This document shows, in pieces, positions 53,485-61,702 of a stretch of DNA of 64,000 bases (positions are counted from its first letter, which is position 1; each line of letters starts with the position of its first letter). The translations under genes and the position numbers were made by a program. The stretch spans positions 537,501-601,500 of the forward strand of contig NC_009437.1 of assembly GCF_000016545.1 (NCBI RefSeq), written 5' to 3'. Below the pieces are notes generated by a model. It was not told the DNA's origin. It was given only the letters and a program-made list of their open reading frames with translations, and made no database searches. The DNA is from Caldicellulosiruptor saccharolyticus DSM 8903. GTDB lineage: Bacteria > Bacillota > Thermoanaerobacteria > Caldicellulosiruptorales > Caldicellulosiruptoraceae.

Positions 53485-54672
53485 ATGGAGAAGTTTTTGC
53501 TTTCTTGCAAGATGGCAATCCAGAGTATTTTTCTCAACAGGCTAAGGTCATTTCTAACGCTTCTTGGTGTTGTCATAGGAGTTGGTGCGGTGGTTGCAGC
53601 TGTGGGGCTTGCTGAGGGTACCACAGCTGGTATTACAAAAGAGATAGAAAAGCTTGGTACAAACCTTGTGTATGTTTTTATAAATCCAGCTTCAAAGAGC
53701 GAAGATATTTCTGTTGATCAATTTTTAGAGTTTGCAAGGAAGAATAACGATGTTATCATGGGTGTGAGCCCATTTGTCCAATATCCTGCTCAAGCAATTT
53801 TCAGAGGTAAAAAAGAGGAGTGCCAGATTATTGGTGCAACAGCCGAGTACATGATGATACAAAACCTTGCACTTTCAAAAGGAAGGTTTATAAGTCCTGT
53901 AGACAGTGATTTTAGGCAAAAAGTGGCAGTGATAGGTTCGAGGATACGGAAAAAGCTATTTAATAGCCAAAATCCAGTGGGCCAAGAGATAAACGTAAAT
54001 GGTCAGGTTTTCAAGGTGGTTGGGGTTTTGAAAGAAAAGCAGGGCGGAAGGGACAACACGGTTGACGACAGTATCATAGTGCCCTTATTTGCCTTAAATA
54101 GCCTCTCGACAGACGACTATGCGCTTATGAAAAATTTTTTGGTACGTACAGTTTCTGCTGATAAGAACAACGAGGTTAAAAAGAGAATAAAAGCATATTT
54201 AAGCAGTATTATAAAAAAGGAGGAAAACTATACAGTTTATGATATGTCTGAACTTATGTCAACTCTCAATCAAATAACATATTTTTTGATGATAATACTT
54301 GGTGGGATTGCTACAATCTCTCTTGTAGTTGGTGGCATTGGAATTATGAACATAATGCTTGTGTCTGTTACAGAAAGAACAAGAGAGATTGGGATTCGAA
54401 AAGCAATTGGAGCAAAGAGAAGCGATATTAGAATACAGTTTCTCATAGAGTCGATGGTCATAACAGGTGTTGGTGGTATAATTGGTATATTGCTTGGGTT
54501 TTTTGTAATTGCGCTGGGGATTTCGAGGATTCCTGGAGTTGAGCCTGTATATTCACTAAAGTGGGCTTTTGTGGCTTTTGGAATTTCGGTTTTGATAGGA
54601 GTAATTTTTGGAATGCTTCCGGCAGAGAAGGCAGCGCGCTTAAATCCTATTGAAGCGCTAAGATATGAATAA
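53485..54672 (+). CDS. MacB-type ABC permease (FtsX domain)
   Basis: 395 residues from ATG 53485 (MEKFLLSCKMAIQSIFLNRL); the longer open frame upstream lies inside the adaptor gene and lacks a ribosome site. One helix, a large MacB extracellular domain (about 50-265), then three helices with RTREIGIRKAIGAKRSDIRI and the end LPAEKAARLNPIEALRYE. An ATPase is needed but is not encoded next to it, unlike the usual MacAB arrangement. Confidence 0.9.
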   Translation: MEKFLLSCKMAIQSIFLNRLRSFLTLLGVVIGVGAVVAAVGLAEGTTAGITKEIEKLGTNLVYVFINPASKSEDISVDQFLEFARKNNDVIMGVSPFVQYPAQAIFRGKKEECQIIGATAEYMMIQNLALSKGRFISPVDSDFRQKVAVIGSRIRKKLFNSQNPVGQEINVNGQVFKVVGVLKEKQGGRDNTVDDSIIVPLFALNSLSTDDYALMKNFLVRTVSADKNNEVKKRIKAYLSSIIKKEENYTVYDMSELMSTLNQITYFLMIILGGIATISLVVGGIGIMNIMLVSVTERTREIGIRKAIGAKRSDIRIQFLIESMVITGVGGIIGILLGFFVIALGISRIPGVEPVYSLKWAFVAFGISVLIGVIFGMLPAEKAARLNPIEALRYE

Positions 54673-54689
54673 AAAATAAAAAAATTAAT

Positions 54690-54784
54690 GGGCAAGGCAG
54701 CAAACCCTTAAGATTTTAGCTCAAAAGAAGCCTTAAACTATCCAAATAATACGTATAGTAGCTCAGGCTTTGCCACCTTGCCTC
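54690..54784. terminator. Large hairpin between the permease and sufB genes
   Basis: GGGCAAGGCAGCAAA pairs with TTTGCCACCTTGCCTC, with further pairing inside (TAGCTC/GAGCTA). T-runs lie outside both arms, so it can end transcription from both sides. Confidence 0.75.
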
Positions 54785-54791
54785 TTTATTT

Positions 54792-56042
54792 TTACATATT
54801 TTCCATTTGAGTCTGCAAAATAAGCTCCTGTATATAATTTTCAAGATGCTTGGGAAGCCCAAGTATTTTTACATCCATAAACCCTTGGGTTATAAGAGAT
54901 ATTGCATCGTCTTTTGAAAGCCCTCTTGCCATCAGGTATTCTACCTCTTCTTCGGCAATAGGACCAATTGCAGCCTCATGTGAAAGGTGGCTCTGTGGTG
55001 CACCGTCTGACAATAGCTCTGGCACAGCATACATAACACCTTCTTCAGAGAACAAAATTCCACGACAGTCCAAGTGCGCACGAGATTGGTTATGCTTTGC
55101 TTCTAACACTCCACGGGAGTAAATCTTTGCCCTGTCTTTTACTATAGCCCTTGAAATTGCCTGGCCACTTGAATTTTCACCTTCTAAGATAATATGAGAG
55201 CCTATGTCAATTTCAGAGTCTTTTAACCCATACAAGATCGAGTTAAAAGAAGCAACCGAGTTTTTACCTTTCAAGATTGCAATGGGGAACGACTGTATGG
55301 ACTTTACAGGTTTTAAAAGCACATAATTTGAAATGAAAACTGCATCGTCTTCAACAATTGTTACTCCCCTTGGTCTTACATAAAAATCTTCTGCCCAGTT
55401 ATGAATCATTGTAAATGTAAGCTTGCTTCCTTTTTCAAGATAGAACTCAGAAATACCAATGTGAAGTCCTTCTTTTACCTTTGGTGCTGTTGTACACCCG
55501 TTTATTATCTGAACCTCTGCACCTTCTTCCACAATTACTATATTGTGCACATTTTGGATTCTTGCATTTTCTTGCAATAAAAGACATGCCTGAACAGGCT
55601 TTTCCACCTTTTGGCCTTTGAAAACTCTAATAAAGTATCCATGTGCAGGGTGCATAGCAGAAAATGCTGTGTATTTGTCCCTGTCAGGTTTTACTGCCTT
55701 CCAAAAATACTTTTCTCTGACTTCTGGGTATTTTTCAAGTGCCTCATTTATATCCAGAATTTCAAGCTGGCCACTGTAGCGCTGCGCAAGTCTTTTGTAA
55801 ACAACAGAGTGGTCAACTTGTAGAAAACTTCCCACGCGTCCTTCTTCTTTGACCTCAATTCCGGCATTTAAGATTGTCTTTTGTATTTCTTCAGGAAGTT
55901 TTGAAAGCTCATCTATCTCTTCTTTTTCATCAGCCTCTTCAAACCGGCTCAAGTCTATATCAGTGCCAAATGCAGCCTTTTTATTTTCTGCACTTTTTGC
56001 TAAAGCCAAAATATTTTCATCTATATAATGTCTTGCAGGCAT
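54792..56042 (-). CDS. SufB/SufD-type Fe-S scaffold protein (SmsB-like)
   Basis: 416 residues. The beta-helix core shows NVHNIVIVEEGAEVQIINGC, the HIILEGENSSGQAIS strand, and the C-terminal SFN.., LDCRGILFSEEGVMYAVPEL and LSHEAAIGPIAEEEVEYLMA motif with the conserved Ser-His-Glu. With SufC and no SufS, SufU or SufD nearby, this is the minimal two-gene arrangement common in anaerobes and archaea. It overlaps sufC by 22 bases. Confidence 0.92.
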   Translation of the reverse strand: MPARHYIDENILALAKSAENKKAAFGTDIDLSRFEEADEKEEIDELSKLPEEIQKTILNAGIEVKEEGRVGSFLQVDHSVVYKRLAQRYSGQLEILDINEALEKYPEVREKYFWKAVKPDRDKYTAFSAMHPAHGYFIRVFKGQKVEKPVQACLLLQENARIQNVHNIVIVEEGAEVQIINGCTTAPKVKEGLHIGISEFYLEKGSKLTFTMIHNWAEDFYVRPRGVTIVEDDAVFISNYVLLKPVKSIQSFPIAILKGKNSVASFNSILYGLKDSEIDIGSHIILEGENSSGQAISRAIVKDRAKIYSRGVLEAKHNQSRAHLDCRGILFSEEGVMYAVPELLSDGAPQSHLSHEAAIGPIAEEEVEYLMARGLSKDDAISLITQGFMDVKILGLPKHLENYIQELILQTQMENM

Positions 56043-56761
56043 CCTTCACACCTCCCAAAACCGTTTTGCCTGATCTCTTCAAACAAATCTTTTGCTGGGC
56101 CAGAGCACACAAGCTTTCCATCAATCAGAATGTGACCTTTGTCTGCGTTTACATACTCCAAAATGTAGCCTGTGTGTGTAACAATCAAACCAGAGGTCTG
56201 TCTTTTTCTGACCTTTTCGCCTTTTAAAAGTTTTTTGATCATATTTCCTAAAAGAGTGATGTTGTCGAGGTCAACACCAGATTCTGGCTCATCAAGAAGC
56301 ACCAAGCTTGGTCGCTGGCAGATTAGCTGCAGTAGCTCAGACCTTTTAATTTCTCCACCAGAAAAACCCAAGTTTACTTCTCTTGATAAATGTTCTTCTA
56401 AATTTAAAATCCTTGCATACTCATCCACATCTACGTCAGTGTTTCTCAAAGACTTTATTATCTCAGAAAGTTTTTTTAGCTCAACTCCTCTTATAGCAGG
56501 TGGTTTTTGAAACATCATTCCAATTCCAAGCTTTGCCCTCTCATGTGTTGGCATGTATGTGATGTCAATGCCATTGAAGATAATCTTGCCAGATAGGATT
56601 TTATATTTAGGAAGCCCCATTATACTCATCATCAGAGTTGTTTTTCCACTTCCGTTCGGACCAAACAGAATGTGAGTCTCACCATCTGGGATTGTGAGAG
56701 AAATGCCTTTTAAAATCTCTTTCGACCCAACCTCAACATGAAGGTCGACAATCTCAAGCAT
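56021..56761 (-). CDS. sufC: SufC-type ATPase of the Fe-S assembly system
   Basis: 246 residues. Walker A GPNGSGKTT (about 35-43), the SufC-like Q-loop region GIGMMFQKPPAIRGV, signature GFSGGEIKRSELLQL and Walker B LVLLDEPESGVDLDNI. The conserved SGGE-KR-E pattern separates SufC from other ABC ATPases. It drives conformational change of the SufB partner. Confidence 0.95.
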   Translation of the reverse strand: MLEIVDLHVEVGSKEILKGISLTIPDGETHILFGPNGSGKTTLMMSIMGLPKYKILSGKIIFNGIDITYMPTHERAKLGIGMMFQKPPAIRGVELKKLSEIIKSLRNTDVDVDEYARILNLEEHLSREVNLGFSGGEIKRSELLQLICQRPSLVLLDEPESGVDLDNITLLGNMIKKLLKGEKVRKRQTSGLIVTHTGYILEYVNADKGHILIDGKLVCSGPAKDLFEEIRQNGFGRCEGCLQDII

Positions 56762-56976
56762 CTTTTGTCATCTCCTTGCCTATTAATTTATGTTTTAGCC
56801 CTTATACTCTCTAATTATACCACCAAAATTGCATTTGCTAACAACAATAACTGGAATATTTGAAAACAAGGAACATAAAAATTTTTAGTAATATTATTAA
56901 AATGATGAAATTTTCAAAAGAAAAATGTGGTAAAATAATATTAAACATAAAGTTAGAAAAAAGGTGGAGTACAAAT

Positions 56977-57303
56977 ATGAAGTTATTGCTGGCAATTGTC
57001 TCAGATACCGACAGAAACAAAATCAACCTCGCGCTTATAGAAAACGGTGTTCCGGCCACAATTATCTACTCAACAGGCGGTTTTTTAAATAGGGGGACTG
57101 TTACATTCATGATTGGTGCTGAGGATGAGAAGGTGGATGAGATAATCGAACTGATAAAACAAAATGTATCATCAAGGAAGGAGGTTTGCAAAAGCACGCT
57201 ACCACCAGCGCTGCAAACTTTGTTTTTTGTCAGTAAGCAAAAGATAGAACAGGGCGGTGCTGTAATATTTGTGCTGGATGTTGAGAACTTTATAAAAGTT
57301 TGA
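56977..57303 (+). CDS. Cyclic-di-AMP receptor, PII-like (DarA/PstA)
   Basis: 108 residues from ATG 56977, with AAGGTGG upstream; the frame further upstream is not coding-like. MKLLLAIVSDTDRNKINLAL, then IIYSTGGFLNRGTVTFMIG with the ligand-binding T/S-TGGFL loop, then DEKVDEIIELIKQNV. The homotrimer binds c-di-AMP; partners are unknown in most species. Confidence 0.9.
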   Translation: MKLLLAIVSDTDRNKINLALIENGVPATIIYSTGGFLNRGTVTFMIGAEDEKVDEIIELIKQNVSSRKEVCKSTLPPALQTLFFVSKQKIEQGGAVIFVLDVENFIKV

Positions 57304-57360
57304 AAAGTACTTTTAAAATATACCCTATGTGGGTATAATAATATAGGGGTGAAGTTGAAG

Positions 57361-58242
57361 ATGATTTATGATTGTGCGGTGATTGGTGCAGGACCTGCCG
57401 GTCTTTCTGCTGCTATTAATCTTGCTCAGACAAACAGAAGTGTAATTGTTTTTGCAACAAAGGAAGAAGACTCTGCCATATACAAAGCTCCTGAGATAAA
57501 TAACTATCTTGGTTTTTTTGGCGTCTCTGGAAAGGAGCTTTTAAGAAGCTTTTATGATCATGCTAAAAAGTACAATATTGAGATTGTGAATAAAAAGGTT
57601 ATTAATTTCTACAAGTCAGGAAATATCTTCACAATTAATGCCAGCAATGAATTTTATGAGGCTTATTCTGTTATTTTGGCAATAGGGACGCCAAAGAAAA
57701 CTCTTCTTGAGAATGAAGCTGAGTTTGTTGGAAGGGGAATTAGTTACTGTGCAGTTTGTGATGGAATGCTCTACAAAGGAAGAGTGATAGCAGTTGTGGG
57801 TGAAAGTGTTGAAGCCGAAGAAGAGGCAGAGTATTTGTCTGAGCTTGCAAAAAAGCTCTATTACATTCCGCTTTATAAGAAAAATGAATTTCATTTTAAA
57901 GACAATGTTGAAGTAATTTTATCAAGACCGAAGAGCGTGTCCGGCCAGGAATTTGTAAATGCGATAGAGCTTGAGGATAAAATCTTAAGCGTTGACGGGA
58001 TATTTATAATCAGAAAGACAATGCCAGCAGACCAACTAATCTATGGTTTGGAGTTTACAGAGGAGGGGCATATAAAAGTGGACAAAAATATGCAAACCTC
58101 AATTGAAGGGCTTTTTGCAGCAGGAGATTGTACAGGACGGCCCTATCAAGTTGCAAAGGCAGTGGGAGAAGGGCTTGTTGCAGGGCTTTCTGCTTCAAGC
58201 TATGTAAAGAGGATAAAGGAAGCTCTCACGAAAAAGGACTGA
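57361..58242 (+). CDS. Thioredoxin reductase-like flavoprotein
   Basis: 293 residues from ATG 57361, with AGGGGTG nine bases upstream. FAD motif GAGPAGLSAA (about 9-18), the redox pair YCAVCDGMLYKG, and the late GLFAAGDCTGRPYQVAKAVG. The central NADPH motif is VVGESVEAEEEAEYL, lacking the usual GGG-S-A pattern, so the electron donor may differ (ferredoxin-type or NADH variants exist). It probably reduces a thioredoxin-like protein. Confidence 0.88.
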   Translation: MIYDCAVIGAGPAGLSAAINLAQTNRSVIVFATKEEDSAIYKAPEINNYLGFFGVSGKELLRSFYDHAKKYNIEIVNKKVINFYKSGNIFTINASNEFYEAYSVILAIGTPKKTLLENEAEFVGRGISYCAVCDGMLYKGRVIAVVGESVEAEEEAEYLSELAKKLYYIPLYKKNEFHFKDNVEVILSRPKSVSGQEFVNAIELEDKILSVDGIFIIRKTMPADQLIYGLEFTEEGHIKVDKNMQTSIEGLFAAGDCTGRPYQVAKAVGEGLVAGLSASSYVKRIKEALTKKD

Positions 58243-58275
58243 TTCGGCCAAAAAAGCCGATGAGGTCCTTTTTTA
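58231..58275 (+). terminator. Terminator after the thioredoxin reductase-like gene
   Basis: AAAAAGGACT and AGGTCCTTTTTT form the outer stem, TTCGGC/GCCGAT the inner one, followed by a T-run. Confidence 0.88.
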
Positions 58276-58293
58276 AATTTAAAAAATGGGAGC

Positions 58294-58644
58294 TTATTCC
58301 CAGTACATAAGGTTTAAAAACATATTTGCAAGCTTTGCCTGATCTTCAAGTACATTTTGAGGGGTTTTGCCGCAGTAATCTGGTTCAATTTGACGAGATT
58401 CTAAGGTCCACAAAAAAGCTTTGAATTTTGGGTATCTATGGATATTTTCTTTCATATAGCAAAGAAGGTTGCAAAGGTTTTGATAAGTTTCAGAGTTTTT
58501 ACTTTTCTCTTTATAAAATTTTTGAGGGTCTACAATTAATTCAAACACCTTCGCAATTTTATACCTATATTCATCCTTTGCGCCTTTGGCTTCAAAATTC
58601 TTGATATAATTATAATAGCTTTCGCAGAATATCCTATACATCAT
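58294..58644 (-). CDS. Conserved small protein of unknown function
   Basis: 116 residues, soluble, helical, aromatic-rich (YRIFCESYYNYIKNFEAKG, ANMFLNLMYWE). No family is recognised. It is a lone minus-strand gene between two terminators, with a weak ribosome site. Confidence 0.65.
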   Translation of the reverse strand: MMYRIFCESYYNYIKNFEAKGAKDEYRYKIAKVFELIVDPQKFYKEKSKNSETYQNLCNLLCYMKENIHRYPKFKAFLWTLESRQIEPDYCGKTPQNVLEDQAKLANMFLNLMYWE

Positions 58645-58821
58645 ATTTCACCCTAAAAATTTCAAGATTTTCCAAAAACCTTTTCTTTTTTTGTTTCAAA
58701 AAAGTTTTTTCTGCTTAAGATTTCCTCAATTAAAAGATTAAAAAGAGCTTCTCTTTCATGCATTTTGAAAATTAAAGAAAGTTTAAAGTTTTCTATATTT
58801 TAAATTATACCGCACAAAAAA

Positions 58822-58868
58822 TAAAAAAACAAAAGGGCAACCTTGAAAAGTTTTACTCAAGATTGCCC
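58822..58868 (-). terminator. Terminator of the FmdB-like gene
   Basis: On the minus strand GGGCAATCTTGA and TCAAGGTTGCCC form a 12-base stem with a single mismatch, followed by TTTTGTTTTTTT. Confidence 0.88.
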
Positions 58869-58873
58869 CTGTC

Positions 58874-59092
58874 TTAAAATCCACAGAAACCCCCGCAGCA
58901 TCCACTTGTACAAGAATAGCCACTATCAGAAGACTTCGAGGATGAGATTATATTCACACTTTTGAAAACTGCCTCAAGCTCATGACTGTGACAATTTGGA
59001 CATTCGATCTCTTTGTTTTCCCTTTCTTTTATAGATGCTCTGATATTGAACTCTTCACCACATTCTTTGCATCTCAAATCATAAAATGGCAT
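58874..59092 (-). CDS. FmdB-family zinc-ribbon protein
   Basis: 72 residues. MPFYDLRCKECGEEFNI and IECPNCHSHELEAVF give the two CxxC knuckles; a Ser-rich linker leads to a Cys/Gly-rich tail (CTSGCCGGFCGF). Family members are putative regulatory or ribosome-linked proteins; the role is unknown. AGGGGG precedes the ATG. Confidence 0.9.
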   Translation of the reverse strand: MPFYDLRCKECGEEFNIRASIKERENKEIECPNCHSHELEAVFKSVNIISSSKSSDSGYSCTSGCCGGFCGF

Positions 59093-59305
59093 ACCATATA
59101 CCCCCTTGTCATCAATGTGTATTTCTATTAGATATTAGAGGCAAAACTTAAAGATAAGTCAATATACCTAATAGAGGTATATCTCAATAATTCATGAAAA
59201 TAAATTTGAGAATACTGTTTTATGATGGTATGATTTGAGGTGTGGAGAGCTGTAAACAAGCCCTTTTTATTATACAACTAAACTATACTATTCATATAGA
59301 AATAC

Positions 59306-59356
59306 TTGACATTATTTTTTTATTACTCTATAATTGAAAGTGAAAATCAATTTCAA
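59306..59356 (+). promoter_or_regulatory. Consensus promoter and operator-like palindrome of the FTR1 gene
   Basis: TTGACA (59306-59311), 17 bases, TATAAT (59329-59334), a perfect sigma-A promoter. Starting at the -10, TTGAAA (59334-59339) faces TTTCAA (59351-59356), with a nested TGAAA/TTTCA pair, placed over the transcription start where a Fur- or DtxR-type iron repressor would act. Confidence 0.75.
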
Positions 59357-59375
59357 AAAGAAAGGAGTTGTTATT

Positions 59376-60095
59376 ATGTTCCAAGGATTTGTAATTGCTT
59401 TCAGAGAAGTTTTTGAAATAATTCTTGTAATTGCTGTGATGGTAGGTGTTATTCAAAAGCTGAATCAAAGGAATTTGCTCAAAAGTTTAAACATTGGTCT
59501 TGTATTAGGGGTTGTTTTGAGTATATTACTTGGTGTTATTGTGTTCGTGTTTTATGAAAGGTTAAAAGAATCGTTTGAAGGAGTTGAAATAGCCTTAAAG
59601 ATACTGTTGCTAATTTTAATTACCTGGTTTTTGGTTTTAGCAATTAACTTTCAAAAAAGAGATTTTAAACAAGAGACTTACCAGAAGGTTATTAATTTCC
59701 AGAAGTATTCGGTTGGGATTTTTCTACTCTCTTTTGCCAACGTCTTCCGAGAAGGTGCAGAGATGGTTATATTCTCATTAGCTTCATTTGCCAAGGATAA
59801 ATCTTTTGATTTGTTTTATGGGGTTCTTTTTGGAATACTTGCAGCAATAGTAGCAGGTTATTTGTTATTTAGATTCTCAAAAAGAATAAATATAAAGGTC
59901 TTTTTCATAGCTACAACGCTAATTTTAGTGGCTATTTCATCTGAGATCTTGAAAGATTTAGCAAGAGAACTCCTTAAAGAGGTTTTAAAAACTGAAAATA
60001 ATATAATTCCAAATATTTTGAGTATAGGGTATCTTCTGACGTTTTTAGTTTTACTAATAAGAGCAAATGTAAAAGCAAAGAGAATAGCAGAGTAA
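59376..60095 (+). CDS. FTR1-family iron permease
   Basis: 239 residues from ATG 59376, with AAAGGAG nine bases upstream. Seven membrane helices. Both REXXE iron-binding motifs are present: FREVFEIIL in helix 1 and FREGAEMVIF in helix 4. Such permeases import ferric or ferrous iron, in bacteria often with EfeOB-type partners, none of which is seen here. The promoter has an operator-like palindrome. Confidence 0.88.
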   Translation: MFQGFVIAFREVFEIILVIAVMVGVIQKLNQRNLLKSLNIGLVLGVVLSILLGVIVFVFYERLKESFEGVEIALKILLLILITWFLVLAINFQKRDFKQETYQKVINFQKYSVGIFLLSFANVFREGAEMVIFSLASFAKDKSFDLFYGVLFGILAAIVAGYLLFRFSKRINIKVFFIATTLILVAISSEILKDLARELLKEVLKTENNIIPNILSIGYLLTFLVLLIRANVKAKRIAE

Positions 60096-60184
60096 ACTTA
60101 AATCTTTGTAATATTTCCCCCTGAAGCAAAATATATTTTTATTGACAAGTCCACTAAAAAAATTGTGGGGGGAAAGCTGTTTTG

Positions 60185-61660
60185 ATGGATGTTGATATCT
60201 ATAAAGAGATAGCAAAACGGACAAATGGCGATATTTACATTGGTGTTGTTGGACCAGTTAGAACTGGAAAATCTACTTTTATCAAGAGGTTTATGGACCT
60301 TTTTGTAATTCCAAATATTGAAGATGAATACAAAAAGGAAAGGGCAAAAGATGAGCTTCCACAGAGCGCTCAAGGAAGAACTATTATGACAACCGAGCCC
60401 AAGTTTGTTCCAAATGAGGCTGTTGAAATACTATTGGATGACAATGCTAAAATGAGGGTTCGGCTTGTTGACTGTGTAGGGTATTTGGTTGAAGGTGCAA
60501 TGGGACATTTGGAAGAAAACCATCCAAGGATGGTTACAACACCGTGGTTTGAAAAGCCAATCCCGTTTGAAGAGGCAGCAGAGATTGGTACTAAAAAGGT
60601 TATCCAGGACCACTCAACAATTGGAATTGTGATTACAACAGATGGCACTATTACTGAAATACCGAGGGAAAACTACATAAAGGCAGAAGAAAGGGTAATA
60701 GAAGAGTTAAAAGCCCTTCAGAAGCCTTTTGTGATTGTGCTGAATACCGCAAAACCGTATTCACCAGATACCCAAGAGCTCAAAAAAGAGCTTGAAGAGA
60801 AGTACAAAATGCCAGTTTTGATTGTCAACTGTCTTCAGATGCAGATTGAGGATGTAAAAAGGATTTTAGAAAGCGTCTTATTTGAATTTCCAATTATTGA
60901 AGTAAAAATAAACTTTCCTAAGTGGTTTGATGAGCTTTCTGAAGAATCGTGGCTTAAAAGAGAGGTCTATGATAAGCTGAAAGAATATGCAAGTAAGGTG
61001 GATAGAATAAGGCATATAAAAGATCAGCTTGAAGTTTTAAAACAGCTTGAAAGTATAGGCAGATGCGAAATTGTATCAATCAACTTAGGCGATGGCAAAA
61101 GCGAAGTCTGTGTTTATTTCAAAGAAGGTCTGCTTTTCAAAATCATTGAAGAGTCAACTGGTTTTGAGATAAAAGGTGATCACCATTTAGTAAAGCTTCT
61201 GAGTGATCTTTCTAAAATAAAACAGGAGTACGACAAGTTAAAAGAAGCTTTAGATGAAGCAAAGGAAAAAGGCTATGGAATAGTTGCTCCATCGCTTGAC
61301 GAGCTAAGTTTAGAGACTCCAGAGATAGTCAAAAGAGGCAATAGTTTTGGTGTACGATTAAAGGCGTCAGCCCCGTCTCTTCACATTATAAGAGTTGAGG
61401 TTGAAACAGAAGTATCGCCAATTGTTGGCACAGAAAAACAAAGCGAAGAGCTTGTAAACTTTTTGATGAGAGAGTTTGAAGATGACCCCAAAAAGATTTG
61501 GGAGTCAAATATATTTGGAAAATCCCTTCATGAGCTTGTAAAAGAGGGCTTACAAAACAAGCTATACAGAATGCCAGAGGATGCTCAAGCAAAGTTGAAA
61601 GAAACATTGCAAAAAATTATAAATGAAGGAAGTGGCGGGCTTATTTGTATTATACTATAA
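60185..61660 (+). CDS. spoIVA: Stage IV sporulation protein A (spore coat ATPase)
   Basis: 491 residues from ATG 60185, with GGGGGG upstream. DIYKEIAKRTNGDIYIGVVG and the Walker A GPVRTGKST (about 23-31) are followed by the switch-like QSAQGRTIMTTEPKFVPNEA, all typical of SpoIVA. The C-terminal membrane-anchoring end is GSGGLICIIL. The protein polymerises on the forespore using ATP and starts coat assembly. Its presence points to a sporulating ancestry even if the host is not known to form spores. Confidence 0.97.
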   Translation: MDVDIYKEIAKRTNGDIYIGVVGPVRTGKSTFIKRFMDLFVIPNIEDEYKKERAKDELPQSAQGRTIMTTEPKFVPNEAVEILLDDNAKMRVRLVDCVGYLVEGAMGHLEENHPRMVTTPWFEKPIPFEEAAEIGTKKVIQDHSTIGIVITTDGTITEIPRENYIKAEERVIEELKALQKPFVIVLNTAKPYSPDTQELKKELEEKYKMPVLIVNCLQMQIEDVKRILESVLFEFPIIEVKINFPKWFDELSEESWLKREVYDKLKEYASKVDRIRHIKDQLEVLKQLESIGRCEIVSINLGDGKSEVCVYFKEGLLFKIIEESTGFEIKGDHHLVKLLSDLSKIKQEYDKLKEALDEAKEKGYGIVAPSLDELSLETPEIVKRGNSFGVRLKASAPSLHIIRVEVETEVSPIVGTEKQSEELVNFLMREFEDDPKKIWESNIFGKSLHELVKEGLQNKLYRMPEDAQAKLKETLQKIINEGSGGLICIIL

Positions 61661-61698
61661 CAAAAAGGTCCAACTGCGAAGGAGCTGGACCTTTTTGT
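61661..61698. terminator. Bidirectional terminator between spoIVA and the glycosidase gene
   Basis: CAAAAAGGTCCA pairs with TGGACCTTTTTG, T-runs on both strands. Confidence 0.9.
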
Positions 61699-61702
61699 TC
61701 TT

